From assembly GCA_022539475.1 (NCBI GenBank), contig VCMS01000025.1, positions 728,111 to 792,110 on the forward strand: a stretch of DNA of 64,000 nt, given 5' to 3'. The stretch's first letter is position 1. The number at the start of each line of letters is the position of its first letter. Of this stretch, positions 1-11,282 are shown one piece after another. Source of the DNA: Gracilaria domingensis. Taxonomy: Eukaryota > Rhodophyta > Florideophyceae > Gracilariales > Gracilariaceae. The notes under the pieces are model-generated. The model saw only the letters and a list, made by a program, of their open reading frames with translations. It searched no databases and had not been told where the DNA came from. Position numbers and translations under genes: made by a program.

Positions 1-521
1 TCCCCAACGTCAAGATGGAATTTGTTGGAAAGCTTCAGACCTGGCCGCCCCGCACGAGTACCACCCCGTTTCAATGTATTCTCCAAGGAGTACGTGTCTT
101 CTATTCGTCAAGCGATGTCTGTACATAACCTCCAACCATCTCGACTTATCCCTAGGGCCGCTCCTTCAGAGCAGGATGGAGGAAGTAATACCGTCACGGT
201 TAAGGTTGAGGACTCGATACAGATTCGCGAGCTCCTCCAGAGAAGCCGCAGGGAAAAAGCTCAGTTTAACTCCGATGTCATCGTTCATTCTCGGATAGCG
301 GACAATGAAGAAGGTTGTACACTGGTGCCTTCTGTTGGGCGAAAGATAACGTTCCAGATAGCGGGTCTCCCCCCTCATGACTTTGATGACACAGCCGCAC
401 GTTAAATGCATCTAGATATTGCCAAGGACAGCATGGAGAAGCAATTCTCAATGCATTGTGTCGGATATGACGAAACTGGTGGAGGCGCTCATGGGTACTA
501 TCTTCCCTCGGATACATCTTT
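1..521 (+). other. Partial reading frame at window edge
   Basis: A 127-codon frame (22-405) runs in from near the window edge and ends just before the assembly gap. It contains no motif I recognise. The stretch may belong to the same decayed mobile region as the features that follow, because composition and degree of decay are similar. There is no proof that it is translated. Confidence 0.2.
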
Positions 522-1283
522 NNNNNNNNNNNNNNNNNNNNNNNNNNNNNNNNNNNNNNNNNNNNNNNNNNNNNNNNNNNNNNNNNNNNNNNNNNNNNNN
601 NNNNNNNNNNNNNNNNNNNNNNNNNNNNNNNNNNNNNNNNNNNNNNNNNNNNNNNNNNNNNNNNNNNNNNNNNNNNNNNNNNNNNNNNNNNNNNNNNNNN
701 NNNNNNNNNNNNNNNNNNNNNNNNNNNNNNNNNNNNNNNNNNNNNNNNNNNNNNNNNNNNNNNNNNNNNNNNNNNNNNNNNNNNNNNNNNNNNNNNNNNN
801 NNNNNNNNNNNNNNNNNNNNNNNNNNNNNNNNNNNNNNNNNNNNNNNNNNNNNNNNNNNNNNNNNNNNNNNNNNNNNNNNNNNNNNNNNNNNNNNNNNNN
901 NNNNNNNNNNNNNNNNNNNNNNNNNNNNNNNNNNNNNNNNNNNNNNNNNNNNNNNNNNNNNNNNNNNNNNNNNNNNNNNNNNNNNNNNNNNNNNNNNNNN
1001 NNNNNNNNNNNNNNNNNNNNNNNNNNNNNNNNNNNNNNNNNNNNNNNNNNNNNNNNNNNNNNNNNNNNNNNNNNNNNNNNNNNNNNNNNNNNNNNNNNNN
1101 NNNNNNNNNNNNNNNNNNNNNNNNNNNNNNNNNNNNNNNNNNNNNNNNNNNNNNNNNNNNNNNNNNNNNNNNNNNNNNNNNNNNNNNNNNNNNNNNNNNN
1201 NNNNNNNNNNNNNNNNNNNNNNNNNNNNNNNNNNNNNNNNNNNNNNNNNNNNNNNNNNNNNNNNNNNNNNNNNNNNNNNNNNN
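522..1283. other. Assembly gap (run of N)
   Basis: 762 undetermined bases. Any reading frame drawn across this interval is an artefact. Confidence 0.99.
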
Positions 1284-2053
1284 TCATTCTTAGTGGATTC
1301 GACGCCTATGAACTTCATTTCGTGTCTCGTGCGCCTCCCAACCCCTTGAAGACCTGCGCGTAATACTACTCGCCTGTTTGGGCGACCGGAAGTACGCCGT
1401 GCATCGGCGTTGAGGAAATGGAAACCCGTAACGCGAACAGAAGTTAATGGTGAACATCCATAACTTCAACTACGTTTCAGCTCGCTTATCCTGGGCACTA
1501 TTCTACATCATTACCAGTTCCAAATCTTACGCCTGGGTGAGAGTACTCCGATAGAGAGTCGAAGAGTTGGTTAGAAGAATCGAACCGCGAACGCCGTCCA
1601 GAACAAAAGTCGAGGCAAACTATCTGATTGGAGCTGAGAGCGAGGTTTCTCGAATCCCGGGATGTTGTGAGTTGACTCACTCCGGGACGTTCTCGTGCGC
1701 GCTGGCATGTATGGATACTGCAGGGCCTCGCGTTTCATTGGGAGTGACAAGTAGTGAGCAGTTGGTTTCTCATGCCAAGCACAATGACTATTGTGCATTA
1801 CGCAAAAAGGTGTGATGGCGGCAATGAATTGAAGATGAAAGACCGTTACGAATGATGTAGTTTTCAGGGCGTTTATGTGTGTGGATGCCAAATTTCCTGA
1901 ACGAAACAAAGACTTCGACTAGATGGAAGCACCAAGGTTCCCATCGTACCAATCTTCCCAATTCCCATATCATGTCACCTATCCACCTATTGGAATGAAC
2001 CTGGTCTTATGCACTACGTACAAAATGAGAAAACCGTTCCATGAGTTGGCCAC
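1284..2053. other. No recognisable gene
   Basis: Only short overlapping frames in several registers (the longest about 110 codons), with no family resemblance. It may be the eroded 5' part of the SET-like fragment that follows, but nothing visible proves this. Confidence 0.5.
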
Positions 2054-2736
2054 TTGCCTTACAAAGGGAAGATGACTACTTGGACAGTCACACTATTACT
2101 CTCTGTCAGCGACATCGCTAATGGCCTATGTGAGAAGTCGAACTTATCAAACATTGCAGCAAGTGGAAATGGAGATTTACGAGTAGGCGTTTTCCGAAGC
2201 GGAGAGTTTTGGATCTTTTATGGGACCTTGGGTATCATGATTAAGCGGCACGCAATACCACACATTGACGTATGGAGACGGTATGTGGGGGCCACTGCAT
2301 CTCAGGTTCAGGAAGTATTGCATGCAAGTGAGGGCTGAAAGGGGCAAATGTACACACTCTCCCGCATTATGATACTGAAGTCAACGCTGGTCATGCCTGG
2401 ATAGTTCCTGCTCCTTTCTGTGTAGCGGGCTATATCAATGACGCGTCATATCGTGAAGGTGATGAGGACAAGGAATTGGAAGAAATGGATTCTAACATGG
2501 CACGCAAACCAAATGTATTCATTCGCCAGCCCACCAGAGTATCAGGCTACAACTTGGGGCTTTTGGAGAACTACAGACTCCTCGTAGTCACGGTCCTCAT
2601 AGACATTAAGGAGCACGACGAAATTTACGTTGACTATGACCACATATCCTTGGGAAAGGTTAAACTAGGTTCTCAGACCAATGTCCTTGGACTCGTATGG
2701 GCTCAATGTAGTGAGAAAAGCTTTTTGTTGAAGTAA
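2054..2736 (+). pseudogene. SET-domain-like fragment, frameshifted
   Basis: The second half (frame open from 2332) carries features of the C-terminal part of a SET methyltransferase domain: an AGYINDAS stretch like the conserved (R/Y)xxNH/YINDA region, then LLVVTVLIDIKEHDEIYVDYD, which matches the family's hydrophobic strand followed by the D-I-x-x-x-E-E-I-x-x-D-Y-x motif (residue string shown only as pattern evidence). The first half (2054-2338) is in another register and ends exactly where the second becomes open, so a single frameshift near 2335 would link them. SET domains transfer methyl groups from S-adenosylmethionine to lysine. The fragment lacks an identifiable start, pre-SET or post-SET cysteines, and is probably dead. 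It lies beside a transposon, so it may be captured cargo. Confidence 0.4.
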
Positions 2737-3130
2737 ATTGTATTGAACACTTCTGCTATGATTGCAGAAATACTACTCATAGTACACTCAAGCTGTTACT
2801 GTGTAACATATTGATGCATATAGTGGTATGAAAGATCGTTGAAAGTGCCGTACTTGTATATGCAGGGCGCAACATCTGGGAAAATCGGACCAAGTCCGGA
2901 ATATGGACCCGGGAAAGGTCCAAAATTGAATGCCGATCCGCCACAAATGCTGCAGAATGCTTTTCTCCATATATGCAGTACGAGGTTAAATTCCCTCCCC
3001 TTCACATATCAGTCCTGCACACCGAGTACGTGACCCTCACATATCACTCTCAAGCATATACCTTCAGTATCGTTCACGTTTCTATATCTGTTCCGTAATA
3101 CTACCGCGCACGAAGGCCGAAGGATCTCGG
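2737..3130. other. No recognisable gene
   Basis: No convincing coding frame or repeat. A short minus-strand frame across 2796-3005 contains Cys and Gly/Pro-rich residues but is too short to assign. Confidence 0.4.
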
Positions 3131-4361
3131 ATGGCTCCTCAACGTGCGGAGCATGCAGGTGGTAAACCGCGAAAGGCATCGGTACCGCCGGAGCGCTGGG
3201 ATACTGGGGTGGCCAACGTAGGAGCGCGGTCGTCTCACGAAGTAGTGCTACTAATGGGAGAGGTAGCCGAGGCCGAGCACCTCGTGCTGGACTTCGCAAA
3301 CCAAAATCTTCATCTACAGTATCGGAAGTAAAACCGAGAAGGAGGTCAGGAGCTTCCACATGCACTACGGAACGCACAGTAAGTGAAACCGTTCAAGCCA
3401 AGGATAGTGCAATGCGTGGGCCTGTTACACGCCACATGGCTGCAATGGAAGAGCCAAGGGTCAGTGATGATGGAAATGTAGATATCAAAGCGATGAAGGA
3501 AATAAGAGAAGAACGGCTGTACGTCAGAATGTAAGGAGGACAAGAGGCAGTGGAGGAACAGAAGGTCCTCGTATCGATGATTGTTTCGACAAGGTGAGAA
3601 CTGCGGATGACAATGCGGAGATGGAAACCGTGGATTGCGCCATCGTGAGAGCCGAACCTAGAGCCGAACCTGGGGATAGGGAGATACCCAGAAGCGCTGC
3701 CGGAATAGAACGTAACAGTTATGATTCGAGAAAAGTGAAGAGGAACGAGAAAATGAATGAGGGTGTCTCTCGTGCCAAGAAAGGCAGTGGAAGAAAGGAG
3801 CGGGAGTCCACGGACGCAGTAGATATCCCAAGTGACGTCGAGGACAAGGATAACGTGGAGGCGAACGACAACGTGGACGCCGGAAATGCAACGCATATGG
3901 CTCCCATCGAAGGCAGGCATGATTCCGTCCCTCATATTGGGTCCAGACACAAGGAAGACGAAGACGAAAACGAGATACAACCGACACCAGTCACAGGTGA
4001 GTCACAGAGAAACAGGTTCAATCAGGTCAGAAGAAGGACGAACCATGGAAATGAGAATAGACGGGTGGGGAACGATCGGCAACCTGTCATAGCAAAACGC
4101 CCGTAGAGAAGTATGGAACGATAAAGATGTTGATCGTGGTGCTTTGTCACGGAGCTTTTCCCTGCATAGTGCAATGGAAGAAGATGAAGATGAATCCCTT
4201 ACTCCGCGATACGAGCTTTTGGAAAAGATCGGGAAACTGAAGGGAGATCTGTATCGTACAATAGAGGACAAGCAAAGTCTGAAAATGAGCGTACGACTTG
4301 CTCAGAAGAAATAGAGCAACTGGAGGTTAAGGTCAGAGAACAAGAGGTTCTCATACACTCT
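3131..4361 (+). pseudogene. Broken acidic/basic-rich reading frames
   Basis: A chain of plus-strand frames (3131-3331, 3594-4106 and shorter ones) rich in Glu, Arg, Asp and Ser lies directly upstream of the better-preserved frames that follow, in the same direction. The charged, low-complexity composition suggests an unstructured N-terminal region of the same original protein. I recognise no domain. Several register changes are needed to read it through, which fits a decayed gene or unrecognised introns. Confidence 0.25.
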
Positions 4362-5681
4362 TTGAGAGAGGCTCTCAGACGTGGAGGGAAAAGGAACGAA
4401 CGTGACAGTAACAAGAGCAGGAAGCGGTACAACATTGACGTGAACGACGAGTTTGTTGGTGTTGCGAAGACCGTCTATGACTCCATACTTCAATACGCCA
4501 AAGACGAGACAAGAGAGCTATGCTTCGAGATGAGTATACCGGCAAGGAACTGGGGCAACCGAAGTGAGACAGTTGGACCTGAGAAAGACGACAGTGTGCT
4601 GGTTGTTGATGGGAAGGAGATAGTGCCACGGTGCCCAATGGATCTTGCCATGGAAATGAGGGCGTACACGCCATCCGTACGTGGTGGAGGCGACCATTTG
4701 TTGATGCAAATTGTGGAGACGGAGGTAATGAAGCCACGTTGGGAATCTATCCGAGGAATGAAAATGGAAGATGACTGTGTGAAACAGTTAACGGCACGAC
4801 ATTTGTTTGCGCAGAAGGTTGAAACAGGCTTTAAGTGATGCAATAGGTGTTCGAAAACGCCATGCGAAGGAGAAGTTATTGATGGGACTAGGTTACGACA
4901 TGCTTGTAAGGACCCCGATAAAAAATGATGAAATGGAGCAGAACAAGTATGAATACAAACCAGAGAGGTACGTGAAAAACTCCTACCCGAAGATGCAAAT
5001 GGATGTGAGATTCTGTCGTCGTGGAGAACTCAGAAGGTAGAAGATATATGTCTCTCGGGCTTTAACCCATATCATGCAACCGAAGATGAACCATGTGACT
5101 TGCTTTTTCGGAACAGCCTGAGCTTGGAGGTGCTGCGTGAGTTCATGGGCTACGACGTTTTACAAACAAGTTCGAGGAATACCGAAGAGAGGGATCCAGT
5201 GGATGGAACAATTATGCATCTGGCACGTCTTGATGCCTGGATAGCGTCCGTTGTTCGCGCGACAGAGTCTGAACGAGAGAGAGGTGGTAAGAGACAAGTG
5301 TTGTTCTCCAACTTGTTCGGGAAATATCTACCACTGGCACTTGAGAGTATACTGAAGACCGTGAGGGTCCGCATGCAGCAAAGTTATCCAACAGAGTTCA
5401 GAAATGGCCCATCGAATGCTGAACATGCGCGGCATGGAAATGATGACCGGGTGGGCACTGTGGTTTACTGGATTCCGTCGAAAAGGAAAATGTACCTTGC
5501 TGTCCGAGAAGATGTGTTTATGGGAGAGATCTCTGAGAAGCTTGGAGCTGTACTGGATTGCTATGTTGGATGCTGCAGTCGGGGAGACCGTATGTTCTAC
5601 GACATAACTGCAGAGAGGGATATGAGGGAAAGGTCTGTGCAAGAAGGATTACATGAGGAGAATTGGATAGAACGTCACTAA
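4362..5681 (+). pseudogene. Unknown protein gene, frameshifted, convergent with transposase
   Basis: Three successive plus-strand frames (4362-4838, 4807-5040, 5100-5681) have protein-like sequence without low complexity. The first two overlap, so a frameshift near 4820 probably joins them; a stop and a further shift separate the third. Together they would give about 420 residues. The sequence is mixed alpha/beta in character with scattered Cys, and I recognise no family. The gene ends 15 bp from the 3' end of a Plavaka-like transposase on the other strand, an arrangement seen when a DNA transposon carries a second, accessory protein. It could equally be an unrelated host gene. Confidence 0.4.
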
Positions 5682-5696
5682 TGCATTATGGTTACG

Positions 5697-8600
5697 TTAC
5701 GAAAGTTTGGTGATTGGATGGTAGTGTACACGAGCTCGGGGATTGCGATAGAATCTGTTAATGTAGAATCGGTGGAACTTCCAGTGCAATGGAGGGAAAA
5801 AGGGGCGTGCGGGATAGTTTTGTCGGAGGATGTGTACCGAGCCTTTGATCGAAGAGAATGGGACGAGACCGAACCATGGGGATACAGATGCAGTTGTTGA
5901 CCGTTTTAGAGAATTGGAGGTTTGCAATGTGTGATCTTCCTCGTCATCCGTGGCCCAGCGGAGGGAAATGCAGTTCAAGGATTCGTCAATGTTATCCAAC
6001 GGCTCCGTTACCTCGAAGAAGCGAACAAAGGCAAATTCAGAATCGGAATTGCTTTGGTTACATCTGCTAAAGCGAACCAGGGCAAAGACTTTGCATACCC
6101 ATGCGGTCGGGAAGTCACAACCGGGAGGAGGAGTTCCATTAACCAGGACGGTAGAGAATTTTGGGGACTTGGAAGGGCCGAAAGAAGTGGTTGCAAAAAT
6201 ACGTTCACACAAAGAGACCTCCGGCTCTCGCAGTCTAATGCATTGAAAGTGACGATCGTAGTCATCCAGCGAGGGGAAGAATCCAGAAACAATGTAAGCG
6301 GAGTTAACGACGGTGATTTTGATGTCATGGGGGTTGTCCAACGGTTGAAGAGTTTCTAAGCTTAGGGTACGGAAGGAAGAGAGGGCGTCGCGAGAGATTT
6401 GGTTGATGAACTGCAATGTAGTTTTGGAGAACAAATCTGTGAGAGCAGATGACGGGACGTTTGGATGGGACCGTAGATACTTGTCGCCGTGATGATGTCG
6501 AAGAGGGAGAATGAACTAACATCACGAACCATGGAGGGACACCGCTGCGACAAACGACTGGCCGAGTTGGTAGACATGGAGAAGTGTTTCCTTACCGAGA
6601 TGGAGTGTAAGAAATCTTGCGACTCTTGGATTGAGTCCACTGTTTCCTTATGCGCAGTTGATCTTCTGCGAGAGGTACGGCGGTAGTGGTTCTTGAACAG
6701 GAGATACGCGTGCTCGTACACACCTGCATCACCGAAATGGAGGCCTCCGTATCGACGGATGTCTGGAATGATGTGATCCAGGAGATGGAATTTGAGAGTA
6801 CGAAAGTTGGATGCCTGGTATGGACCCAAAACTGAGACAGTTTGAGTCTTGAAGTTCTTGATGAGAGTCTCCAAAGAGCGTAAGCGATCATCAGTCCATT
6901 CTGGGGCAGTGTGGTAGTGAAGAACGTTATTGACGAGATCGACGTAAGAGGTGAAAATGGTGGTTATTGGGGCGGGAGATACTTCACCGCAGCAACGGTC
7001 GAAGAATGCACCGATGAAGGGGAAGACCATGTCCAGGGCGCGATAGTCCTTTGCTTCTAGCATGCCTCTGATTCCGTCAGTGGTGAAGAAGCCGTTGAGA
7101 GACTTACCCTTTTCAGATGTCGAGAAATCAATATGAAGCCCTGGAGCCGGAAACGAGCGTTCGATGTCAGCTAGGATGGAGTTGGCGTGAGTAAGAATAG
7201 ATGTTCTGATGGACCGAAACGACCTGGAGGATCCATTGAAGCCCATGGAAGTGTGAAGAGAATCGGACTTCAGGCGTTCGATTGTGGCGAGTTTGATGAG
7301 TTTAGAGATGCCAAGGTGAAAGTTGTGAAGGGGCTCGAAGGAGAAGATTGAATAAGGAGTGAGCAGTGAAGAGATGTTGAGAAGAGGGTAAGATTCCAGA
7401 AAGGACTTGTATGGAGAGAGAGAGGTGGAGTGGAGAAGTTCTGCAGCTTCTTCTTTGAGGTTCCTTGCAACCCGTGGTCTATGGGAGAGGAGAGCAGAAT
7501 CTGCCTCGAGAAGTAGGTCATCATGTCTTTTTCTGGTTTGCAAAGTGTGTGAGAGGGTTCGCTCTGTGAGAGTAGGTTGGTAGAGGTTGAGTTTTGAACG
7601 AGGGAGGAGACACCGGTGGCAGGGTCTGCTTGGCTTTGTGCCATGAAGTACTGCGAGAATGTCCTTGGCTTCGGGGATGTCAGCGCTGTAGTTGGAGATG
7701 ACTGGATGGCATTGACGAAGGACTCCTTTGGCGTCGCGGAAGGGAAAACCCTTCATACCGATATGATACAGAGGTTTGAGGATGGTTTCTAGGGACTCCT
7801 GGACGAGCTGCATGGGCACAATGTGGGTCACGCTGGGGGTTGAGGGAGCGACTTCCAAGGAATCTGTGTCAGTGGAGGACGAGTCGGAGGTGAAGGATGT
7901 AGGTATGTATCCGACGAGTGTGTAGTTCTGCGTGATGCACTTTCTGCGGAAGGCGTCATTGAAATTGAGGAGGGTGATGTGAAGAGGATACGACGTAACA
8001 GAAGAACTTTTCAAAGAGGTGGAAGACTTGTCTGAATATAGTTGAACGAGGCCGACGAACGAGTCTGTGCCGGTGATACTGGGATCGTGCCAGATGACGT
8101 CGGGGTCCGGAGAATGCATGATATGCCTCTTGATAGTCGGGACGACATGGCGGCCGAGTTCCGAAGCCATAGGGTGTGCGATTGCGGTAGTTCCTGTTCT
8201 TGAAGCTTGTTTGACTGGATGAAAGAAGGAGTTGCTGTGGGATACGAGACGAAGTTGTTGTAGGAGAACCTGAACGGGGTCCCTGAGGTAGAGTGGCGGA
8301 GAAGTTATGGTTTTTGTCATGGATGATGGTTGAGGTGAACCCAATGGAGCTGACTGTTTCTTCGAAGATTTTGGAGTGCAGTTTCAGACATTCGGCAGCG
8401 GAAGTGATGGAGGTCTGGAAGAGGGAAGAGGGAAAGGTGGATTGCCTGAGAATGTTGATGGGCTCGTCAGCAGAACGCTTTCCGAGTTTTGTGGCGATGG
8501 AGGATATGTAGGTGACGAGGTTATGGATGTGGTCTTTCTGTGAGGGTGGAGAGGGGGAGAAGGCGTTACCTGAGCCTGTGGAAGGGGACTGGGAGGCGAG

Positions 8601-8912
8601 TTGGTGATGCGGGCTGAGTATCTGTGCTGCGTCGGATGAGCGTAGGGAGAGAGCAAGCTGTTCCTGGAGAAAAGGGTCGTCGTCTGCGAGTGCTACGTTA
8701 TCGGACGGGCGGTTAGAGGGGGGGAAGGAAGGGGGTTCGGTGTTGTTGAGTCTGCGGCGCTTGGTTCGGGGAGGGAAGTGGGATCCTCGATGAGGTGTTG
8801 GGGTGAGAAACGGGTTTGGGTCAGTCCTGTGTCTGCATCGCTTCTGATGCTGGGCGAGAGAGGCGAGGGACTGTGTATGGAATGCGCAGCGGGGGAAACA
8901 ACAGTTGTGCAT
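5697..8912 (-). pseudogene. Plavaka/CACTA-like (Kyakuja-type) DNA transposase, two frameshifts
   Basis: Three minus-strand frames follow each other: 8912-7956, 8344-6362 and 6434-5697. They join with frameshifts near 8295 and 6430 into a protein of roughly 1,070 residues, a usual size for this family. The N-terminus has a C2HC-type finger (CCFPRC...HQKRC, residues 4-26) followed by a Ser/Pro-rich spacer. The central part has the H/CHPxxxxxxADxPExxxL...CxRC pattern of Plavaka transposases (a GVLRQCHPVISNY-like stretch, then PCHRCLLP), and further on HNFHLGISK, resembling the family's HLFxxGIxKH block. The last frame has the C-terminal LVRFS...AFVRFFEV and final HILRQNY signatures. Such enzymes excise and integrate CACTA-superfamily elements. 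The two frameshifts suggest this copy is inactive, unless they hide introns. Terminal inverted repeats were not located. Confidence 0.65.
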
Positions 8913-9320
8913 CGCTGGGTGAGAGGGTATGAAAGTAGTGAGGGAAGTTGCTTGCAGAGGGAGGTCGGTGGTGATGGTGCGGCGCAGAATCTTGGAGCAC
9001 CCAGCAGGGGAGAGTATAAAGTGTGTTTATACGCCACCAACTCCACCGTGCACGTGATCGTTTACGTACCTTTCCTGCGTGTTTCAGTGTGGGGAGGATT
9101 TCGAACTTTTCTGAACACAACTTTCAAAATTTTTCGCGGACGGCGCATTACGCGGCCGGCGATGATTGACGTACAGTGTGGCTGCGATTGAAGTTCTTCT
9201 TCTGTGAGCTTCAGTGGCGTTGCCTCTGAGTCCTGTCCTGGGATGTGAAACGTGCGAAACAGGTAAGTCGAGGCGTAAATGTTTGATATGGCGAATATGC
9301 GCGACTCTGACCAGTGTTTT
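8913..9320. other. Transposase 5' flank
   Basis: Upstream sequence of the minus-strand transposase. The segment gagagtataaagtgtg near 9010, read on the minus strand, does not give an obvious TATA box. No gene is supported. Confidence 0.3.
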
Positions 9321-9397
9321 TGCGCGGCGGCGGCTGTGTGCGAGAATGAGCGCGACAGGTTCATGAAGCTGCAGCGTGCGGAATCTTTCGATTGGAA
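9321..9397. repeat. Direct repeat A, copy 1
   Basis: About 77 bp, matching 9777-9853 with a few differences (shared cores gcgagaatgagcgcga and ggttcatg). Probably a subterminal repeat of the transposon whose transposase starts at 8912, since CACTA-type elements carry such repeats near their ends. On the minus strand it would encode a short MNLSRSFS-like string in both copies. Confidence 0.7.
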
Positions 9398-9592
9398 CCG
9401 GAGTAGTTCAGGTTTTTTATGTTTGGGATGCGTACTGAATGGGTTCAATGTAAGTGAGACCTTTTGATGCTGATGGTGTTTGCGAAGTCTAACTGCGGAA
9501 CGTTACGTGATTTTGCGAGACGCACGGAGAGGATTTGGAAGCAGGTTAGCGTGAATGTCTTGGGCGGGGGCCTATGGGTAAGTTTGAGGAGC

Positions 9593-9776
9593 TTTTTGTT
9601 CGACTTTTGATGTGAATGCTAACTGGATAATGGTGTATGCGTATGCGTAGGGCTTTTGGGACAGTTTGATGCGTGTTGTCGAGGGTATTGGTGAGGTAGG
9701 GGACACATGGTAAGTAGATGAGTGTTCATTTGAGAATGTTTCGAAGAGCGAAGAGTTAGCTAACGGGATATGTGAC
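9593..9776. repeat. Direct repeat B, copy 1
   Basis: About 184 bp repeated at 10193-10375, sharing blocks such as gaatgctaactgg, gggacagtttgat, attggtgaggtag and cacatggtaagtagat. Divergence is moderate. The spacing between copies is 600 bp. Confidence 0.75.
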
Positions 9777-9853
9777 TGCGCGGCGGGGGCTGTTTGCGAG
9801 AATGAGCGCGATAGGTTCATGGAGTTATAGCGTGCGGGATCTTTGGATTGGAA
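9777..9853. repeat. Direct repeat A, copy 2
   Basis: Second copy of repeat A, directly adjoining repeat B copy 1. Confidence 0.7.
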
Positions 9854-9894
9854 GTGGAATGGGGATGGGGCGGAAGGCGGTGGTTTACTTCAAG

Positions 9895-9973
9895 CACTTC
9901 ACATCAAGAAACACGTTACACATAGGAAACGAAGTTCGTTTCCTATGTGTAACGTGTTTTTTGAGGTGAAGTG
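9895..9973. repeat. Large near-perfect hairpin, 39-bp arms
   Basis: Left arm 9895-9933 and right arm 9935-9973 are reverse complements with two mismatches, separated by one base. With essentially no loop it would extrude as a cruciform or fold as a long RNA hairpin. It lies between the two copies of repeat B. Confidence 0.9.
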
Positions 9974-10038
9974 GATAAAGGAGAATGGCTACGATGTGGC
10001 TGGGTGGTTGGGTTTCTAGAGGAATCATGCTAATGACC

Positions 10039-10152
10039 CTGAACTCTGACGAACAAGAGTTTGGGGTCATGGAAAGAATGATTACCTCAACGGAGGCCTT
10101 CCAGGTAATCATTCTTTGCCATTAATCCAAATTCTTGTTCGTCAGAGTTCGG
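10039..10152. repeat. Bipartite inverted repeat
   Basis: Outer arms of 24 bp (10039-10062 and 10129-10152, two mismatches) and perfect inner arms of 15 bp (10073-10087 and 10103-10117) surround a 15-nt loop. It may be a small inverted-repeat insertion (MITE-like) or a structured part of the transposon end. Confidence 0.85.
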
Positions 10153-10192
10153 TGTGGATGGCAAGGTACGCGTCGGGGTAAGCACGAGATGT

Positions 10193-10375
10193 TTTTTGTT
10201 CGAGTTCTGATAAGAATGCTAACTGGTTACTGTTTTATGTGTATGTGCAGGATTTTCGGGACAGTTTGATTCGTGTTTTCGAGGCTATTGGTGAGGTAGG
10301 GACACATGGTAAGTAGATAAGTGTGCATTTGGGAAAGTTTCGAAGATGGAAAAGTATCTAACGGAGTATTTGACT
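10193..10375. repeat. Direct repeat B, copy 2
   Basis: Second copy of repeat B. It follows the two hairpins, so the order is A-B-A-hairpin-hairpin-B. Confidence 0.75.
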
Positions 10376-11282
10376 AGCTTGTGTTTGTGCATGTGCAGGT
10401 GCGTTGGATGGCAATGGATCGGTGGCGGTGCTGGAAATTGTGCAGTTGAGATGTTTTCGAGGGAGTTGGGGAGATGAAGATGGCGAAGAATGTTGAGGTA
10501 AGTGTGTTTATTTCCATGTTGGGATGGACGAAGAGACTAGGCAACAGAAAACTAACCAAGGAGATGTCTACATTGAGGGCAACGAGAGCATTTTCAGGGT
10601 ATCTATTCGGTGAGTTTCGATGCGTAATTGTCTTCCAAATGATACAGGGCTTCTTTGGTGATGTCAGAATGGATTTTCGGGGGTGAGAAGTAGGGTGGAG
10701 ATGTGTACGATGACCGGTTTGGACCTGTTTTCATGTGGTGCTATACCTTGCATGAACCTGCGATACTGCATCAATAACATTCATTTCTGCTAGGATGGAA
10801 CTTCCACCGTGCTTTCGGACCGATGGCTCTTTTGGACCGATGGACCGGTAGTACTAGTGAACTAGCAGAAATGGAAGTTAGTTCTAAGATTCTAGCAACT
10901 TTCATATTTCTTAGAAATAGCTCGTAGTTTGAAAGTCAAGCCTAGTATTCCATTCAAACCATACTGCAGAATCTGGAGTTTACTCTAGTTTTTCTTCCAC
11001 TTCAAACTTCCACTAATCGCAATTTAACATATGAAATACTAGCATTTTTTTTCTGCGATTTTTTGACTGTAAACTAGCATCCCGGAAACACAGACGTTGT
11101 GGTGATTCATATGAGTCGACCCATATAAATGTCGCAGAGCTTACAAAGAATGACCTTCGAAGTCTAAATAGCCTAATGACTTCGGAACATGATTTCGAAG
11201 AGCTTCTGAACGCAGTTGAAGAGTAATGCTCGCTTATCGAATACTATGGGCATCGATCGGTCTAACCATTGGAGTCGAAAGC
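10376..11282. other. No recognisable gene
   Basis: No convincing frame. A loose inverted repeat (tttctgctag near 10786 and ctagcagaaa near 10862) flanks three copies of a ggaccgatgg-like word. The GC content drops after 10900. Confidence 0.4.

Noticed and set aside
278-1363. Long frames across the N run
   Set aside because: They consist mostly of undetermined bases.
5922-6359. 145-codon plus-strand frame
   Set aside because: Antisense of the transposase C-terminal region, which has family motifs.
9321-10375. Possible CRISPR or satellite array
   Set aside because: Only two copies of each repeat, unequal spacing, long units and no regular spacers.
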